Below are positions 13,999 to 23,782 of a stretch of DNA of 64,000 bases, one piece after another (the stretch's first letter is position 1; each line of letters begins with the position of its first letter). The translations under genes and the position numbers were made by a program. A model generated the notes under the pieces. That model searched no databases. It saw only the letters and a program-made list of their open reading frames with translations, and had not been told where the DNA came from. Origin of the DNA: Myxococcus flavus (GTDB lineage: Bacteria; Myxococcota; Myxococcia; Myxococcales; Myxococcaceae); assembly GCF_050038885.1 (NCBI RefSeq), contig NZ_CP143624.1, positions 6,820,001 through 6,884,000 of the forward strand, written 5' to 3'.

Positions 13999-16050
13999 AT
14001 GAACATGAAGCGCCTGGCCTCCGTCCTCCTGGTGCTCTGGAGCGCCTCGGCGTTCGCGAAGGCCCCCCCCGCGAGGACACCGCTCGTGAAGGCGCCGGAC
14101 CGTGTGGTGTGGATCACCCTCGGCTCGGATGCCCTCGAGCACGTCAACGCTGCCTTGAAGGGCGCGGGGCACGAGGCCGCGGTCCTGTCCGGTCAGAAGG
14201 ACGAGGTCACCGCGCTGCGCGTGCGCGAATCCCAGCTCAACCTCATCTCGCGAATGATGCATGAGAAGCTGAACCGCTGCGGCGGCTTCATCTACCATGA
14301 CACCGAGGCGGCGGCGCTCGCGGCGCTGGACGTCTCCGCCGCTCGGAAGGCGGTTCCCGCCACCGCCGTCACGTACAGCATCGACAATGCGGAGACGGTG
14401 AACGCCCTGGTGAAGGAGCTCCAGGAGTTCCGCATCCGCGACACCATCGACCACCTGTCCAGCTATGCGACCCGTTACTACTCGTCAGAGACGGGCGTTT
14501 CCGCCGCCCACTCGCTGAAGCAGCGCTGGGAGGCGCTGGTTCCCGCGGAGCGCACCGACATCACCGTCGAGCACTTCGCCCATTCGTGGGCGCAGCCATC
14601 CGTCATCCTGACCATCCCTGGTTCCTCGCTGAAGGAGGAGGTCGTCGTGCTGGGCGGCCACCTGGACTCGACCAGCTCGGGCCGCACCGCCCCGGGTGCG
14701 GATGACGACGCGTCGGGCATCGCCACCCTCACCGAGGTGATTCGCGTGGCCCTGCTTCGGGGCTACCGCCCGGCGCGAACCGTGAAGTTCATGGCCTACG
14801 CGGCCGAGGAAGTGGGCCTGCGCGGCTCGACCGCCATCGCCAACGACTACCGCTCGAAGGGTGTAGACGTGGTGGGCGTCCTGCAGCTCGACATGACGAA
14901 CTACAAGGGATCGGCGAGCCATGACGTGGCCCTGGTGTCCGACCGCACCAGCGCGGCGCAGAACACGTTCATCACCAGCCTCATCGGCACGTACTTCAAC
15001 GACGAGATCAAGTGGACGACCACGTGGTGCGGATACGCCTGTTCCGACCATGCATCGTGGACGTCCGCCGGATTCGTGGCCTCGATGCCCTTCGAGGCGC
15101 CGCTGAGCGAGTCCAATCCCCACATCCACACGGCCAACGACACGCTCCAGAACAGCGGCGGCGATGCCCGCCACTCGGTCAAGTTCGCGAAGATTGCCAC
15201 CGCGTACCTGGTCGAGCTGGCCAAGGGCTTCCTGGACGACGGGAAGGCGCCGCAGGTGGCCATCACCTCGCCCGCGGCGGGGAGCATGGTGTCGGGGGTG
15301 ACGACCGTCACCGCCTCGGCTTCGGATGCGTCGGGCGTGAATCGCGTGGAGTTCCTCGTGGACGGCGTGGTGAAGGCGACGGTCGCCACGGCGCCCTACA
15401 CGTTCGCGTGGAACACGGCCGCGGAGCCCAATGGCAGTCATAGGCTGGAAGCCCGGGCGCACGACGGTGGGGGCCAGTCGGCGCTCAGCCCCGGCGTTTC
15501 GGTGACGGTGCGCAATGTCCCCAGCGTGGCGGGCTTCGACCCGGTGCTGAGGGCGCCGCGGTGCTTCTCGGAGTCCCATGCGTGTGAGTCCGGCACGCTG
15601 CTCAACGGACGGGGCGGCATGGGGCCCGAGGCGAACGCGCCGAACACCATCAACAACTCCTGTGCGGACGGCGTGGCGGGCACCTACCTCCGGGAACAGT
15701 CGAACGAGCACATCCAGGTGTACACGCTGGATGGGGCGCACTTCACGGCGGGCAAGCAGGTACAGGTCGATGCGACGGTCTGGGTCTTCAACCCCCGCAG
15801 CGACCGGCTCGACCTGTTCTATGCGGCCAACGCCAATGCCCCCGAGTGGCAGCTCATCGGCACATTGTCGGCGCCGTCCAGGGGCCGGCACGTACTGTCC
15901 GCCACGTATGAGCTGCCGGCGGGGACGGGTGCCCAGGCGGTGCGCGCCGTCTTCCGGCTCAGTGGCAGCGCCAATCCGTGCAACCCGGCGAGCTACACCG
16001 ACCACGACGACCTCATCTTCACCGTGGGACGTGACCCCACCACGTATTGA
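13999..16050 (+). CDS. Secreted M28 zinc aminopeptidase with Ig-like and C-terminal beta domains
   Basis: A 683-residue exported aminopeptidase. A signal peptide (NMKRLASVLLVLWSASAFA) and a ~110-residue propeptide precede the M28 catalytic domain. All five zinc ligands are visible: GGHLDS, GADDDASG, AAEEVGLRG, LQLDMTN and SNPHIHTANDTLQNS. This matches the Vibrio/Aeromonas leucyl aminopeptidase group. A bacterial Ig-like domain follows (QVAITSPAAGSMVSGVTTVTAS to DGGGQSALSPGVSVTV), then a ~170-residue beta-rich C-terminal domain with paired cysteines. The ATG at 13999 is preferred because GTGGAG lies eight bases upstream; an ATG at 13981 has no site. Extracellular protein digestion fits a predatory lifestyle. 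Confidence 0.92.
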   Translation: MNMKRLASVLLVLWSASAFAKAPPARTPLVKAPDRVVWITLGSDALEHVNAALKGAGHEAAVLSGQKDEVTALRVRESQLNLISRMMHEKLNRCGGFIYHDTEAAALAALDVSAARKAVPATAVTYSIDNAETVNALVKELQEFRIRDTIDHLSSYATRYYSSETGVSAAHSLKQRWEALVPAERTDITVEHFAHSWAQPSVILTIPGSSLKEEVVVLGGHLDSTSSGRTAPGADDDASGIATLTEVIRVALLRGYRPARTVKFMAYAAEEVGLRGSTAIANDYRSKGVDVVGVLQLDMTNYKGSASHDVALVSDRTSAAQNTFITSLIGTYFNDEIKWTTTWCGYACSDHASWTSAGFVASMPFEAPLSESNPHIHTANDTLQNSGGDARHSVKFAKIATAYLVELAKGFLDDGKAPQVAITSPAAGSMVSGVTTVTASASDASGVNRVEFLVDGVVKATVATAPYTFAWNTAAEPNGSHRLEARAHDGGGQSALSPGVSVTVRNVPSVAGFDPVLRAPRCFSESHACESGTLLNGRGGMGPEANAPNTINNSCADGVAGTYLREQSNEHIQVYTLDGAHFTAGKQVQVDATVWVFNPRSDRLDLFYAANANAPEWQLIGTLSAPSRGRHVLSATYELPAGTGAQAVRAVFRLSGSANPCNPASYTDHDDLIFTVGRDPTTY

Positions 16051-16057
16051 CCTCGAG

Positions 16058-16092
16058 GAAGCCTCCGTCGCTCGCAAGGGGACGGGGGCTTC
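16058..16092 (+). terminator. Terminator-like hairpin after the M28 aminopeptidase
   Basis: GAAGCCTCCGTC (16058-16069) pairs with GACGGGGGCTTC (16081-16092) with a single G-T wobble across an 11-nt loop, seven bases after the stop codon. Confidence 0.6.
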
Positions 16093-16212
16093 GTCACCGC
16101 GACCCGGTGCTCCGCAATCCGCCGTGATGGCGACCAGGACTCCGAGCTCGCTCCGTAGTCGGGAAGACGGGAGGGCGGCCCGCCGTTCCAGGAACATTTG
16201 GGAGCCCCTGAC

Positions 16213-17205
16213 GTGACACCGAGGTCCAACAGGCGCACCCCGGCTGCGGCCGGACTTTCGCCCCAGGCCGTCGAGCATCTGCGCCCGCGACTGGAGGCGG
16301 TGCTGACGTCCACCGACGCGCGGACCCGCATCGGCTTCGACCCGGTGGAGTTCCCGCACCGCTATGGGGACCCTCGGGACATCGAGGTCAGCGCGCTCCT
16401 GGCCGCCGGGTTGGCCTACGGCCGCGCGGACCTGTTCCGCCCCAAAGTCGATGCACTGCTTCGACAGATGGGGGATTCACCCGCCGCCTTCGTCCGTGCG
16501 CTCGACGTACGCGGCACGCGGAAGCTGCTCACCGGCTTCGTGTATCGCTTCAACGTGGGAACGGACGTCGCCGTGCTCCTGATGGGAATGGGGCGCGTGC
16601 TGCGGGAGCAGGGCAGCCTGGAGGCCCTGTTCGTCCAGGGGCTCCAGTCGCGCGGCACCCTGCACGGCGCGCTGGACCATTTCACGACGGCCTTGCGCGC
16701 GGTGCCCATGGAGGCCCTGCGCGCGGCGCTCGGGCCCGAACGGGGCCTGCATCACCTGCTGCCCTCACCCCTGGGCGGGGGCGCGGCCAAGCGCCTCAAC
16801 CTCTTCCTCCGGTGGATGGTTCGGGGGCCGGACACCGTGGACTTCGGCATCTGGACGCGGGTGCCGGCCGCCGCGCTCCTGGTTCCATTGGACACCCACA
16901 TTGGTCGCATCTCCCGGCACCTGGGGCTGACACGTCGCAGCGACCTGACGTGGCGCACGGCAGAGGAGGTGACGGCCGCCCTGCGGGCGTTGGACGCGGA
17001 CGACCCTGTCCGTTACGACTTCGCGTTGTGTCATTACGGCATGAGTGGGGCGTGCCCCGCGCAGCCCGTGCCGGAGAACTGTGCTCGCTGTCCACTGTTG
17101 CAGGCGTGTGAGGTAGGGCCAGGCGTGGTGGCCATGGCGACCCGGCGGGTCGGTGGAACCACCGGCCGAAAGGGTAATGGACTGTCCGAGACGCGACGCC
17201 GTTGA
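16213..17205 (+). CDS. TIGR02757 (DUF2400) family protein, possible HhH/FeS DNA-repair-like fold
   Basis: A 330-residue TIGR02757 protein. Features include DPVEFPHRYGDPRDIEVSALLAAGLAYGR near the start, KRLNLFLRWMVR and VPLDTHIGRISRHLGLTRR in the middle, and a C-terminal cysteine cluster CPAQPVPENCARCPLLQAC like the 4Fe-4S loop of EndoIII-type glycosylases. These proteins are widespread but without an established reaction; the LDTHI...LGL segment and FeS loop suggest descent from HhH-GPD glycosylases. The GTG at 16213 has GGAG eight bases upstream; a TTG at 16198 has none. The stop overlaps the frame of the following kinase gene, so the two may be cotranscribed. Confidence 0.85.
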   Translation: MTPRSNRRTPAAAGLSPQAVEHLRPRLEAVLTSTDARTRIGFDPVEFPHRYGDPRDIEVSALLAAGLAYGRADLFRPKVDALLRQMGDSPAAFVRALDVRGTRKLLTGFVYRFNVGTDVAVLLMGMGRVLREQGSLEALFVQGLQSRGTLHGALDHFTTALRAVPMEALRAALGPERGLHHLLPSPLGGGAAKRLNLFLRWMVRGPDTVDFGIWTRVPAAALLVPLDTHIGRISRHLGLTRRSDLTWRTAEEVTAALRALDADDPVRYDFALCHYGMSGACPAQPVPENCARCPLLQACEVGPGVVAMATRRVGGTTGRKGNGLSETRRR

Positions 17206-17228
17206 CCGGGGCTCGCGCGGGCGCTGCA

Positions 17229-18860
17229 ATGGGCACGTGGCTCCGGCTCATGCGCGCGGAACCCGGGGCCTCATGGGGCCGGAGGATTGACGCCGTGTTT
17301 GCAACGCTGGTGGCACTGCCTCCCGAGGTGTCGGAGGAGGTCGAGCAAGGGATTCTCCACTCCGCGGCGGGCCGGAACTGCCAGCTCCTTCATGTGCCCC
17401 CAGCGGGCACCTTGCCCGATGCCATCTCCGAAGGGCTCATCGTCCTGTGGGACGAGGGCGGTCCGCTCGCGGAGACGCTCGAGCGCTGTCATCAGCTCCA
17501 TGCGCGCCGGACGGTGGCCCGCACGCACTTCGTCGTGCTCACCGGGCGCGCCCCGGCGGAGGCCGAGCGCCTGGCCGAAGCGGGCGCGGACGAGTGCCTG
17601 TCCGCGCCGGGAATGCACTGGGGCGCCCGGCTCGTGGGGCTCCGCAGGCGCCTGGAGGCGAGGCCCGACGGAAGTGAGGGGCCCTCGCCAGTCCACCCGG
17701 ACGCGACGGACCGCGCGCGGGTGGAGTCGCAGTGGGTGCTCGCGGACCGGATGGCTTCGATTGGCACGCTGGCCGCGGGCGTCGCGCACGAAATCAACAA
17801 CCCCTTGTCCTACGTCAGCTCCAACCTGTCGTACATGCGCGAGCTGCTCTCCCAGCCGGCGTTGCCACCCGAGCAGATGATGGAGCTGCGAGAGGTGGTG
17901 GCCGAGGCGCAGGAGGGCGCTGGCCGCGTCAGCGCGATTGTCCGGGACCTGCGCACCTTCTCCCGCGCGGATGAAGAGCTCCACGGGCCCGTGGACATGG
18001 GCCACGTGGTGGACGGTGCGCTCCGGCTGCTCCGCAACCAGATTGCGCTGCGCGCCCGGCTGACGTGCACGTTGGAGCCGGTGCTGCCCGTCCATGGCAA
18101 CGAGGCGCGCCTGAGCCAGATTGTCGTGAACCTGCTCCTGAACGCGCTCCAGGCCCTGCCGGACCGGGCGCCGGAAGAGAACCGGGTGCGGGTATCGCTG
18201 CGCGCCAGCAGCACCCGCCACGTGGAGCTGGAGGTCTCCGACAACGGGCATGGCATGGCGCCGGACGTCCAGCGCCGCATCTTCGACCCGTTCTTCTCGA
18301 CGCGCCCGGTGGGCGAGGGGACCGGGCTGGGGCTGTCCATCTGCCTCACGCTGGTGCAGGCGATGGGCGGCCGCATCGAGGTCTCCAGCGCGCCGGGCTG
18401 GGGGAGCACCTTCCGCATCGTGCTGCCCGCGCAGGCCGCGGGCTGGACGGCGGGCGCGAGCGCGGCCCACGCGCCGGAGCCCGCGCTGCCCCGGCAGCGC
18501 CGCCGCCTGCTGCTCATCGACGACGAGCCTTCGGTGGGCAACTCGGTCAGCCGGCTGGTGCGTGACGTGTATGAGATTCACGTCGTCCAGGATGCGCGCG
18601 AGGCCCTCCGGCTCCTCTCCATGGGCGAGCGCTTCGACGCCATCCTCTGCGATGTGATGATGCCCGGCATGAGCGGGATGGATTTCGTGGTGGAGCTGGA
18701 GCGCCTGGCCCCGGAGCTGGCGCTGCGCACCGGGTTGATGACGGGCGGCGCCTTCACCGCGCAGGCGCGTGAGTTCGTGGGCCGTCGCACGCGCGGGCTG
18801 CTGGAGAAGCCCTTCGAGCGCGAGCGCCTGTGCACCTTCGTGGAGCACCTCATCCAATGA
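17229..18860 (+). CDS. Hybrid histidine kinase with degenerate N-terminal receiver-like domain and C-terminal receiver
   Basis: A soluble 543-residue kinase. The N-terminal ~140 residues (FVVLTGRAPAEAERLAEAGADEC) resemble a receiver domain without a clear phospho-aspartate. Next come the dimerisation H-box LAAGVAHEINNPLSYVSSNL (~residue 185), the N-box IVVNLLLNALQAL, the G1 box DNGHGM, and G2 EGTGLGLSICLTLVQAMGG. A true receiver follows from about 427 (LLLIDDEPSVGNSVSRL), with the acceptor Asp in ILCDVMMPGMSG (~473). The HEINNPL box is typical of NtrB-like kinases. No membrane helices are seen. The ATG at 17229 is chosen; a TTG at 17202 is possible. Its stop overlaps the start of the hydrolase gene (ATGA). 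Confidence 0.88.
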   Translation: MGTWLRLMRAEPGASWGRRIDAVFATLVALPPEVSEEVEQGILHSAAGRNCQLLHVPPAGTLPDAISEGLIVLWDEGGPLAETLERCHQLHARRTVARTHFVVLTGRAPAEAERLAEAGADECLSAPGMHWGARLVGLRRRLEARPDGSEGPSPVHPDATDRARVESQWVLADRMASIGTLAAGVAHEINNPLSYVSSNLSYMRELLSQPALPPEQMMELREVVAEAQEGAGRVSAIVRDLRTFSRADEELHGPVDMGHVVDGALRLLRNQIALRARLTCTLEPVLPVHGNEARLSQIVVNLLLNALQALPDRAPEENRVRVSLRASSTRHVELEVSDNGHGMAPDVQRRIFDPFFSTRPVGEGTGLGLSICLTLVQAMGGRIEVSSAPGWGSTFRIVLPAQAAGWTAGASAAHAPEPALPRQRRRLLLIDDEPSVGNSVSRLVRDVYEIHVVQDAREALRLLSMGERFDAILCDVMMPGMSGMDFVVELERLAPELALRTGLMTGGAFTAQAREFVGRRTRGLLEKPFERERLCTFVEHLIQ

Positions 18861-20011
18861 GTCGTGCGGTCCGGCGCACGCTGGCCGCGCTGGTCGTGGC
18901 GCTCCTGGCCGTCGCCCTGCTGCTGGTTCCGGACTACCTGCGGGGCCTGTCCCTGGTCGTTCGGGCGGCGGGGATGCAAGGCACGGTGGAGGCGGCGCTC
19001 GCGAACTGGCGCGTCGGCGCCTACGACGTGAAGGACTTGCAGGTGCCCACGCGGCACGGCCCGGTGCGTGCCCGGCTGTACCGGCCCGTGACGCCTCGGG
19101 GCCGCACGGTGGTGCTCACCTCGGGTGTCCATGCGGACGGCATCGACGAGCCGCGGCTGGTGAAGCTGGCGGAGGACCTCGCGATGGGCGGCCAGCCGGT
19201 GCTCACGCCCGAGCCGACGGACCTGCTGCGCTACGAAATCACCCCGCGCCTGCCGGACATCATCGAGGACGCCGCTGTCTGGGCCGCTTCGCAGCAGGAC
19301 CTGGCGCCCGATGGGAAGGTGGCGCTGTACGGCATCAGCTTCTCTGGCGGGCTGTCGGTGGTGGCGGCGGGGCGGCCCGCGCTGAAGGACCGGGTGGCGG
19401 CCACGCTCTCTTTCGGTGGGCATGGCGACCTGCCTCGCGTGCTGGCGTTCCTCTGCACCGGGGAGTTGCCGGAGGGCGGCCACCTGGCCCCGCATGACTA
19501 TGGCGTGGTCATCATCCTGCTCAACGTGGCGGAGAAGCTGGTGCCGCCCGAGCAGGTCGAGCCCCTGCGCGCCGGCATCCGGACCTTCCTGCGCGCTTCG
19601 CACCAGGCCATGGTGGACGGGCGCCTCGCGGAGCAGACCTTCGCCAGGGCGCGCGACATGCAGGCCGCGATGCCAGAGCCGGCGGCCACGTTGATGGGGT
19701 TCGTGAACACGCGCAACGTGGCGGAGCTGGGCCCGCGGCTGCTGCCATTCGTGAAGTCGTTCTCCGCGGACCCGGCCCTGTCGCCGGAGCGCTCGCCGCC
19801 TCCCGCCGCGCCGGTGTTCCTGCTCCATGGCGAAGGAGACACGGTGATTCCCGCCATGGAGTCCCAGCGGCTGGCCCAGGCGCTGCGGCCCCACACCCAG
19901 GTCCACGCCCTGGCCACGCCGCTCATCACCCATGCGGAGATGGACGGCCCTCAGGGGCTGATGGACGTGTGGCGGCTGGTGCGCTTCTGGGCGGACCTGC
20001 TCGACGCTTGA
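18857..20011 (+). CDS. Alpha/beta hydrolase with N-terminal membrane anchor
   Basis: A 384-residue alpha/beta-hydrolase. An N-terminal hydrophobic helix (LAALVVALLAVALLLVPDYL) anchors or exports it. The nucleophile elbow is KVALYGISFSGGLSVVAA (GxSxG), and a late HGEGDTVIPAMESQRL segment matches the acid region, with a histidine in PLITHAEMDG. Substrate is unknown; the fold covers esterases, lipases and peptidases. The ATG at 18857 overlaps the stop of the hybrid kinase gene by four bases, so the two are translationally coupled. It faces the CrtI-like gene, 12 bases from its stop. Confidence 0.85.
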   Translation: MSRAVRRTLAALVVALLAVALLLVPDYLRGLSLVVRAAGMQGTVEAALANWRVGAYDVKDLQVPTRHGPVRARLYRPVTPRGRTVVLTSGVHADGIDEPRLVKLAEDLAMGGQPVLTPEPTDLLRYEITPRLPDIIEDAAVWAASQQDLAPDGKVALYGISFSGGLSVVAAGRPALKDRVAATLSFGGHGDLPRVLAFLCTGELPEGGHLAPHDYGVVIILLNVAEKLVPPEQVEPLRAGIRTFLRASHQAMVDGRLAEQTFARARDMQAAMPEPAATLMGFVNTRNVAELGPRLLPFVKSFSADPALSPERSPPPAAPVFLLHGEGDTVIPAMESQRLAQALRPHTQVHALATPLITHAEMDGPQGLMDVWRLVRFWADLLDA

Positions 20012-20023
20012 GGGGCGCCGTGC

Positions 20024-21511
20024 TCAGCGCTGTGCCGCGATGCTCGCCGCCGTGCGCACGCCGCCCACGGCGGTGGCCAGGGTGCTCTGGCCCGGGAACA
20101 CCGAGTCGCCCACCAGCCACAGGCCCTTCCGGACCTGCCGCGGTCCCAGCTGCCGGTAGTTCGCCAGGCCCGCGCGGCGGGGAACGCCGCCCACCGCGCC
20201 GCCGTCGCGCTGCGTGAAGCGTTGAAACGTGCGAGGAGAGGCCGGAAGCGCGTGCACGAGGCCCGCGAGCCACTCGGGCGCGAGCCGCCGCAGCCCCGCG
20301 TCCATCCGGGCCTGGACGCGCTCGATGTAGCTGCGCTGCTCGGCCGCTGGCAGCTGCGACAGCGCCTTCAGCGGCACATGGGTGGACACCGTCACCGTGC
20401 GGTGCCCCGGCGGCGCGCGGTCCGCGTCCGCCTCGCCGCTGATGGACATGAACAGGTGGTTGCCTTCGATGAAGGGCGCGGCCACGTCCTCCACCAGCTC
20501 CAGGTGATGCGCGCTTCTGTCCGCCGCTTCCGGTGGGCGCACCACCAGGTACCGCATGGCGGCGCCCCAGCCCGCTTCGACGGTGCGGGACAGCGGCTCC
20601 ATCCCGGGCAAGGCTTCCAGTGGGACGCCTGTCAGCCTGCTCAGTCCGCGCGGCAGCACGTTCGCGACGACGTGGCGTGCCTTCAGCTCATCCCGGCGCG
20701 CATCCACCCGCCAGCCACCTGCAACCGGTGTCACGCCCTTCACCCGGTTGGCCAGCAGCACGGCGCCGCCCTGCGCCTCCACCGCGCCTGCCAGCGCCCT
20801 GGCGAGCTGCCCGATGCCGCCCCGCACGTGGCCGGTGCCGCGCCAGTAGTAGTCCATGGCGGCGAGGGCGAACGGGGCCTCCGCCTCGGCGGCACTGCAC
20901 TGGACGGTAATCTGGCAGAGCGCGTCCAGGTAGGTGCGCAGCGGCGCGAAACCCGAGAGTCCGAGCTGCTCCAGCACCGCGCCCAGCGGCCGTCCCAGCC
21001 ACCGCAGCAGCGGCGGATACAGGTGCGCCCGCCCCGCGTGTCTCAGCAGCGCCTTCATGTCCAGCGGCGGCAGCAGCGTCGGGTCGTCGAAGAGAGGCCA
21101 CAGCGCGCCTGCCACCTGGGCCTGGAGCGCGAAGAGCCGCCGCACGGCGGGCGCCGGCGCGTCGGGCAGGGCACACAGGGACTCGACGAACCGGGCACGG
21201 TCGCGGTGCACGGGAAGCCGAAAGGCCGGCGTGCGCAGCTCCACCACCGGGTCCAGCCAGTCCACCGTCACCGGCAGGGCGAGCTCCCGAATCCACCGGC
21301 CGAAGAGCTGGTGCGGCTCGAAGCCGGAGAAGAGCGTGGCGCCCGCTTCGAATGCGTAGCCGTCCCGCTGGAAGGTGCTGGCGCAGCCGCCCGGGTAGTT
21401 CAGCGCCTCGCACAGGGCCACGCGCGCGCCCCGGCGCGACAGCTCCAGCGCGGTGGCCAGCCCGCCGAACCCCGCGCCCACCACCACCGCGTCGTACCAG
21501 GTGCCTGGCAT
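20024..21511 (-). CDS. FAD-dependent oxidoreductase of the phytoene desaturase/CrtISO type
   Basis: A 495-residue flavoprotein. The N-terminal Rossmann FAD loop is DAVVVGAGFGGLATALELSR with the downstream CEALNYPGGCASTF, and the C-terminal FAD motif is GLWLVGDSVFPGQSTLATAVGGVRTA. The middle, with YWRGTGHVRGGIGQLARALA, matches the CrtI/carotenoid isomerase family, which desaturates, isomerises or saturates isoprenoid chains. No other carotenoid genes (crtB, crtE) flank it, so the substrate is open; retinol-saturase-like activity is another possibility. The ATG at 21511 (MPGTWYD) is chosen over 21520, which adds MGT; neither has a strong ribosome site. Confidence 0.85.
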   Translation of the reverse strand: MPGTWYDAVVVGAGFGGLATALELSRRGARVALCEALNYPGGCASTFQRDGYAFEAGATLFSGFEPHQLFGRWIRELALPVTVDWLDPVVELRTPAFRLPVHRDRARFVESLCALPDAPAPAVRRLFALQAQVAGALWPLFDDPTLLPPLDMKALLRHAGRAHLYPPLLRWLGRPLGAVLEQLGLSGFAPLRTYLDALCQITVQCSAAEAEAPFALAAMDYYWRGTGHVRGGIGQLARALAGAVEAQGGAVLLANRVKGVTPVAGGWRVDARRDELKARHVVANVLPRGLSRLTGVPLEALPGMEPLSRTVEAGWGAAMRYLVVRPPEAADRSAHHLELVEDVAAPFIEGNHLFMSISGEADADRAPPGHRTVTVSTHVPLKALSQLPAAEQRSYIERVQARMDAGLRRLAPEWLAGLVHALPASPRTFQRFTQRDGGAVGGVPRRAGLANYRQLGPRQVRKGLWLVGDSVFPGQSTLATAVGGVRTAASIAAQR

Positions 21512-21730
21512 CGTCCCCATCCGGAGCCCGAGGCTGCCTCTCCCACGCGTCCTAATGGATGCGGGGGGCGACTCGCGAGCCATTCGTCACCGCCTTCCAG
21601 ATGCTTGCCTGGCGGTGGACATCTCGCGAAGCGCAGGCGCCGGCACATGTCGGCGCGTTTCGACGCTCCGGCGCGAGGGCGCCATGGGCGTAGACTGGGG
21701 GCACTCCACTCATGGAAGGGGCTCCTGCGC

Positions 21731-22846
21731 GTGCGCCAATCCTTCGTCTTTCTCGGCTGTGCCTTCATTCTCGGTTGCGCGTCCACGCCCCGGCCCGCGC
21801 CTGCTGCCCCGGAAGCCGGCGTGACGTCCGTGGTGGAGTCCGAGACGCCGCCGTACCTGTCTCCCTCCGAAATCGTGAAGCAGTTGGAGGCTTCGCCGGT
21901 GCGGTACCGCGTCGAAGGAAAGGACTCTCCGCCGGGCGGATGGGTGGACCAGCTCTGGCCCCAGCGCATGCCGTCGGTGGAGGTGCCCTGGGTGGTGGAG
22001 GAGAATGGCCGCCGCCTCATCCGCGAGTGGCCCGTCGAGGCTGAGGTGAAGGCCCTGCTCGACGAAGCCGAGCCCCACTTCCAGGCCCGGCGCTACGACG
22101 AGGCGGCGACGCTGTACGCCCGCGCCACCGAGAGGTACCCAAACAACTACGTGGCCTGGGTCTTCCGGGGGGACGCCGCATACTTCGCGGGCGACGCGGC
22201 CACGGCGCTCGAGCACTACCGCCGGGCCACCACGCTCAACCCCCATGACCACCGCGCGTGGTTCTTCCAGGGCAACGCGCTGGCGAAGCTCGGCCGCTTC
22301 GAGGAGGCCCTGGAGGCCTGGGCGTGGTGCCTGGTGCTGAACCCGCGCTACCCCGTCATCCGCCAGTTCTTCCGGACCAACGCGCATCTGGGGCTCGTCA
22401 TCCGGGGGGATGTCATCGTCCCCCGGGGCTATGCGGAGCGCGACGCCGAGGGCGTCTCCATCCAGTTCGACCCCAACCACGACCCGGGGTGGTTCGCCTT
22501 TGCCAACTGCAAGGCCCTGTGGCTGGGCGAGCCGTCCCACCGGGAGAAGATGACCGGCTCCACCGAGGAGCAGTTCACCTCCGTGGAGGAGATGGAGTGC
22601 CTGGCGTCGGCGCTGGCCGTCCACGAGAGCCAGAAGGCCGAGGGCAAGATGGATGCGCTGGACCCCACGCTGGACCGCCTGTTCGACATCGCCCAGGAGG
22701 GCCTGCTGCTGGAGGTGGTGCTGTTCGAGGTGGGCGCGCGCGTCCACCCCCACGTCGTGCTCACCCTGGACGACGCGCTCCGCCAGCGGCTCAAGCGATA
22801 CGTGCTCACGCACGTCCTGGTGCCGGCGGGGCGTCGCGAAGGCTGA
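21731..22846 (+). CDS. TPR-containing lipoprotein
   Basis: A 371-residue lipoprotein. The signal peptide VRQSFVFLGCAFILGCASTP ends in a lipobox (ILGC) with the lipidated cysteine near residue 16. Tetratricopeptide repeats follow in the middle: AEPHFQARRYDEAATLYARA, WVFRGDAAYFAGDAATALEHYRRAT and AWFFQGNALAKLGRFEEALEAW. The C-terminal part (FDPNHDPGWFAFANCKALWLGE) has no recognised domain. The GTG at 21731 is preceded by GGAAGGGG at a good distance. It is convergent with the TonB gene, nine bases from its stop. Likely an envelope scaffold; no specific function can be given. Confidence 0.85.
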   Translation: MRQSFVFLGCAFILGCASTPRPAPAAPEAGVTSVVESETPPYLSPSEIVKQLEASPVRYRVEGKDSPPGGWVDQLWPQRMPSVEVPWVVEENGRRLIREWPVEAEVKALLDEAEPHFQARRYDEAATLYARATERYPNNYVAWVFRGDAAYFAGDAATALEHYRRATTLNPHDHRAWFFQGNALAKLGRFEEALEAWAWCLVLNPRYPVIRQFFRTNAHLGLVIRGDVIVPRGYAERDAEGVSIQFDPNHDPGWFAFANCKALWLGEPSHREKMTGSTEEQFTSVEEMECLASALAVHESQKAEGKMDALDPTLDRLFDIAQEGLLLEVVLFEVGARVHPHVVLTLDDALRQRLKRYVLTHVLVPAGRREG

Positions 22847-22855
22847 GCGGCGCGG

Positions 22856-23614
22856 CTAACGGGGCAGCTTGAGCCGGATGGTGAACACGTAGGACACGCT
22901 CACGGGCCGGCCCTGGAACTCCACCGGGGCGTAGCGGCGGCTGTGCAGCGCATCGAGCACCGCCTCGTTCATGTGCGGCAGGCCCTTGATGATGCGGCAG
23001 CCCGTCACGTCGCCTCGCACCGTGATGACGCACCTGGCAATCATGGTGCCCTCCACGCGGGCGGCGAGCGCCTGGTGCGTGTAATCGATGCCCGGGCTTC
23101 CGAGCAGCCGGGGCGGCGTCATGCCCGAGCCGAAGTCGAGAACGTCCGTTCCCGTGGCCCCCTGCACCTGGTCGAGACCGGGGACGAACGCCACGCCCAC
23201 CACGGTGCTGTCCTCGTAGCCATCCGGGTGTCCGCCCACCAGCCCGTCGCCGGGGTCCGCCTGTTCGTCTGTCGCGGCGCTGTCGTCGGTGCTCGCCACC
23301 GCTTCCACCGGCTGGGGCGGCGCATCCACCACCGGCGGCGGCACGCGTGAGGGCATGCGGTCCCGGTTGCGCGGGCGCGGCCGTGGCGCGGTGGCCTGCT
23401 TCGGCTGGGTGGGGGCGGGCACGCCCTTCGCCACCCGCGGCGCCTGGGCCACCCGGAGCACCAGGTCCGGCGGCTCTGGTGGTTCGACGGGGCCCTGCGG
23501 CCTCGCGGAGATGAAGAGCACCGCGCCGAAGAGCGCCGCATGCAGGGCGATGGACACCCACACGCCCGTGCCAAGACGTCCAGCCCGCTGCCGCTCGATG
23601 ACCGACTTGAACAT
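22856..23614 (-). CDS. TonB family protein (energy transducer type)
   Basis: A 252-residue protein with an N-terminal cytoplasmic stub, one membrane helix (GVWVSIALHAALFGAVLFISA, ~residues 17-37), and a Pro-rich periplasmic linker. The C-terminal TonB domain is seen in ARCVITVRGDVTGCRIIKGLPHMNEAVLDALHSRRYAPVEFQGRPVSVSYVFTIRLKL. TonB proteins couple the inner-membrane proton force to outer-membrane transporters; no ExbB/ExbD or receptor gene is nearby, so its partner is elsewhere. AAGGAGG eight bases before the ATG at 23614 fixes the start. Confidence 0.9.
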   Translation of the reverse strand: MFKSVIERQRAGRLGTGVWVSIALHAALFGAVLFISARPQGPVEPPEPPDLVLRVAQAPRVAKGVPAPTQPKQATAPRPRPRNRDRMPSRVPPPVVDAPPQPVEAVASTDDSAATDEQADPGDGLVGGHPDGYEDSTVVGVAFVPGLDQVQGATGTDVLDFGSGMTPPRLLGSPGIDYTHQALAARVEGTMIARCVITVRGDVTGCRIIKGLPHMNEAVLDALHSRRYAPVEFQGRPVSVSYVFTIRLKLPR

Positions 23615-23782
23615 TCTGGATGGCCTCCTTCCGCGTCAGGCGCTCCCGGTGGAGGGCCGCGCAGGGCGGACCACACCGGCGGGGACGGGTGGCTTCGGAG
23701 CGCCCTGTCCACGCAGGAGTCAACCTACGGAGTCGGTGCCATCGAATGGCGGTGGGCCCGCCATTCCTTCGTCATCGTTGTG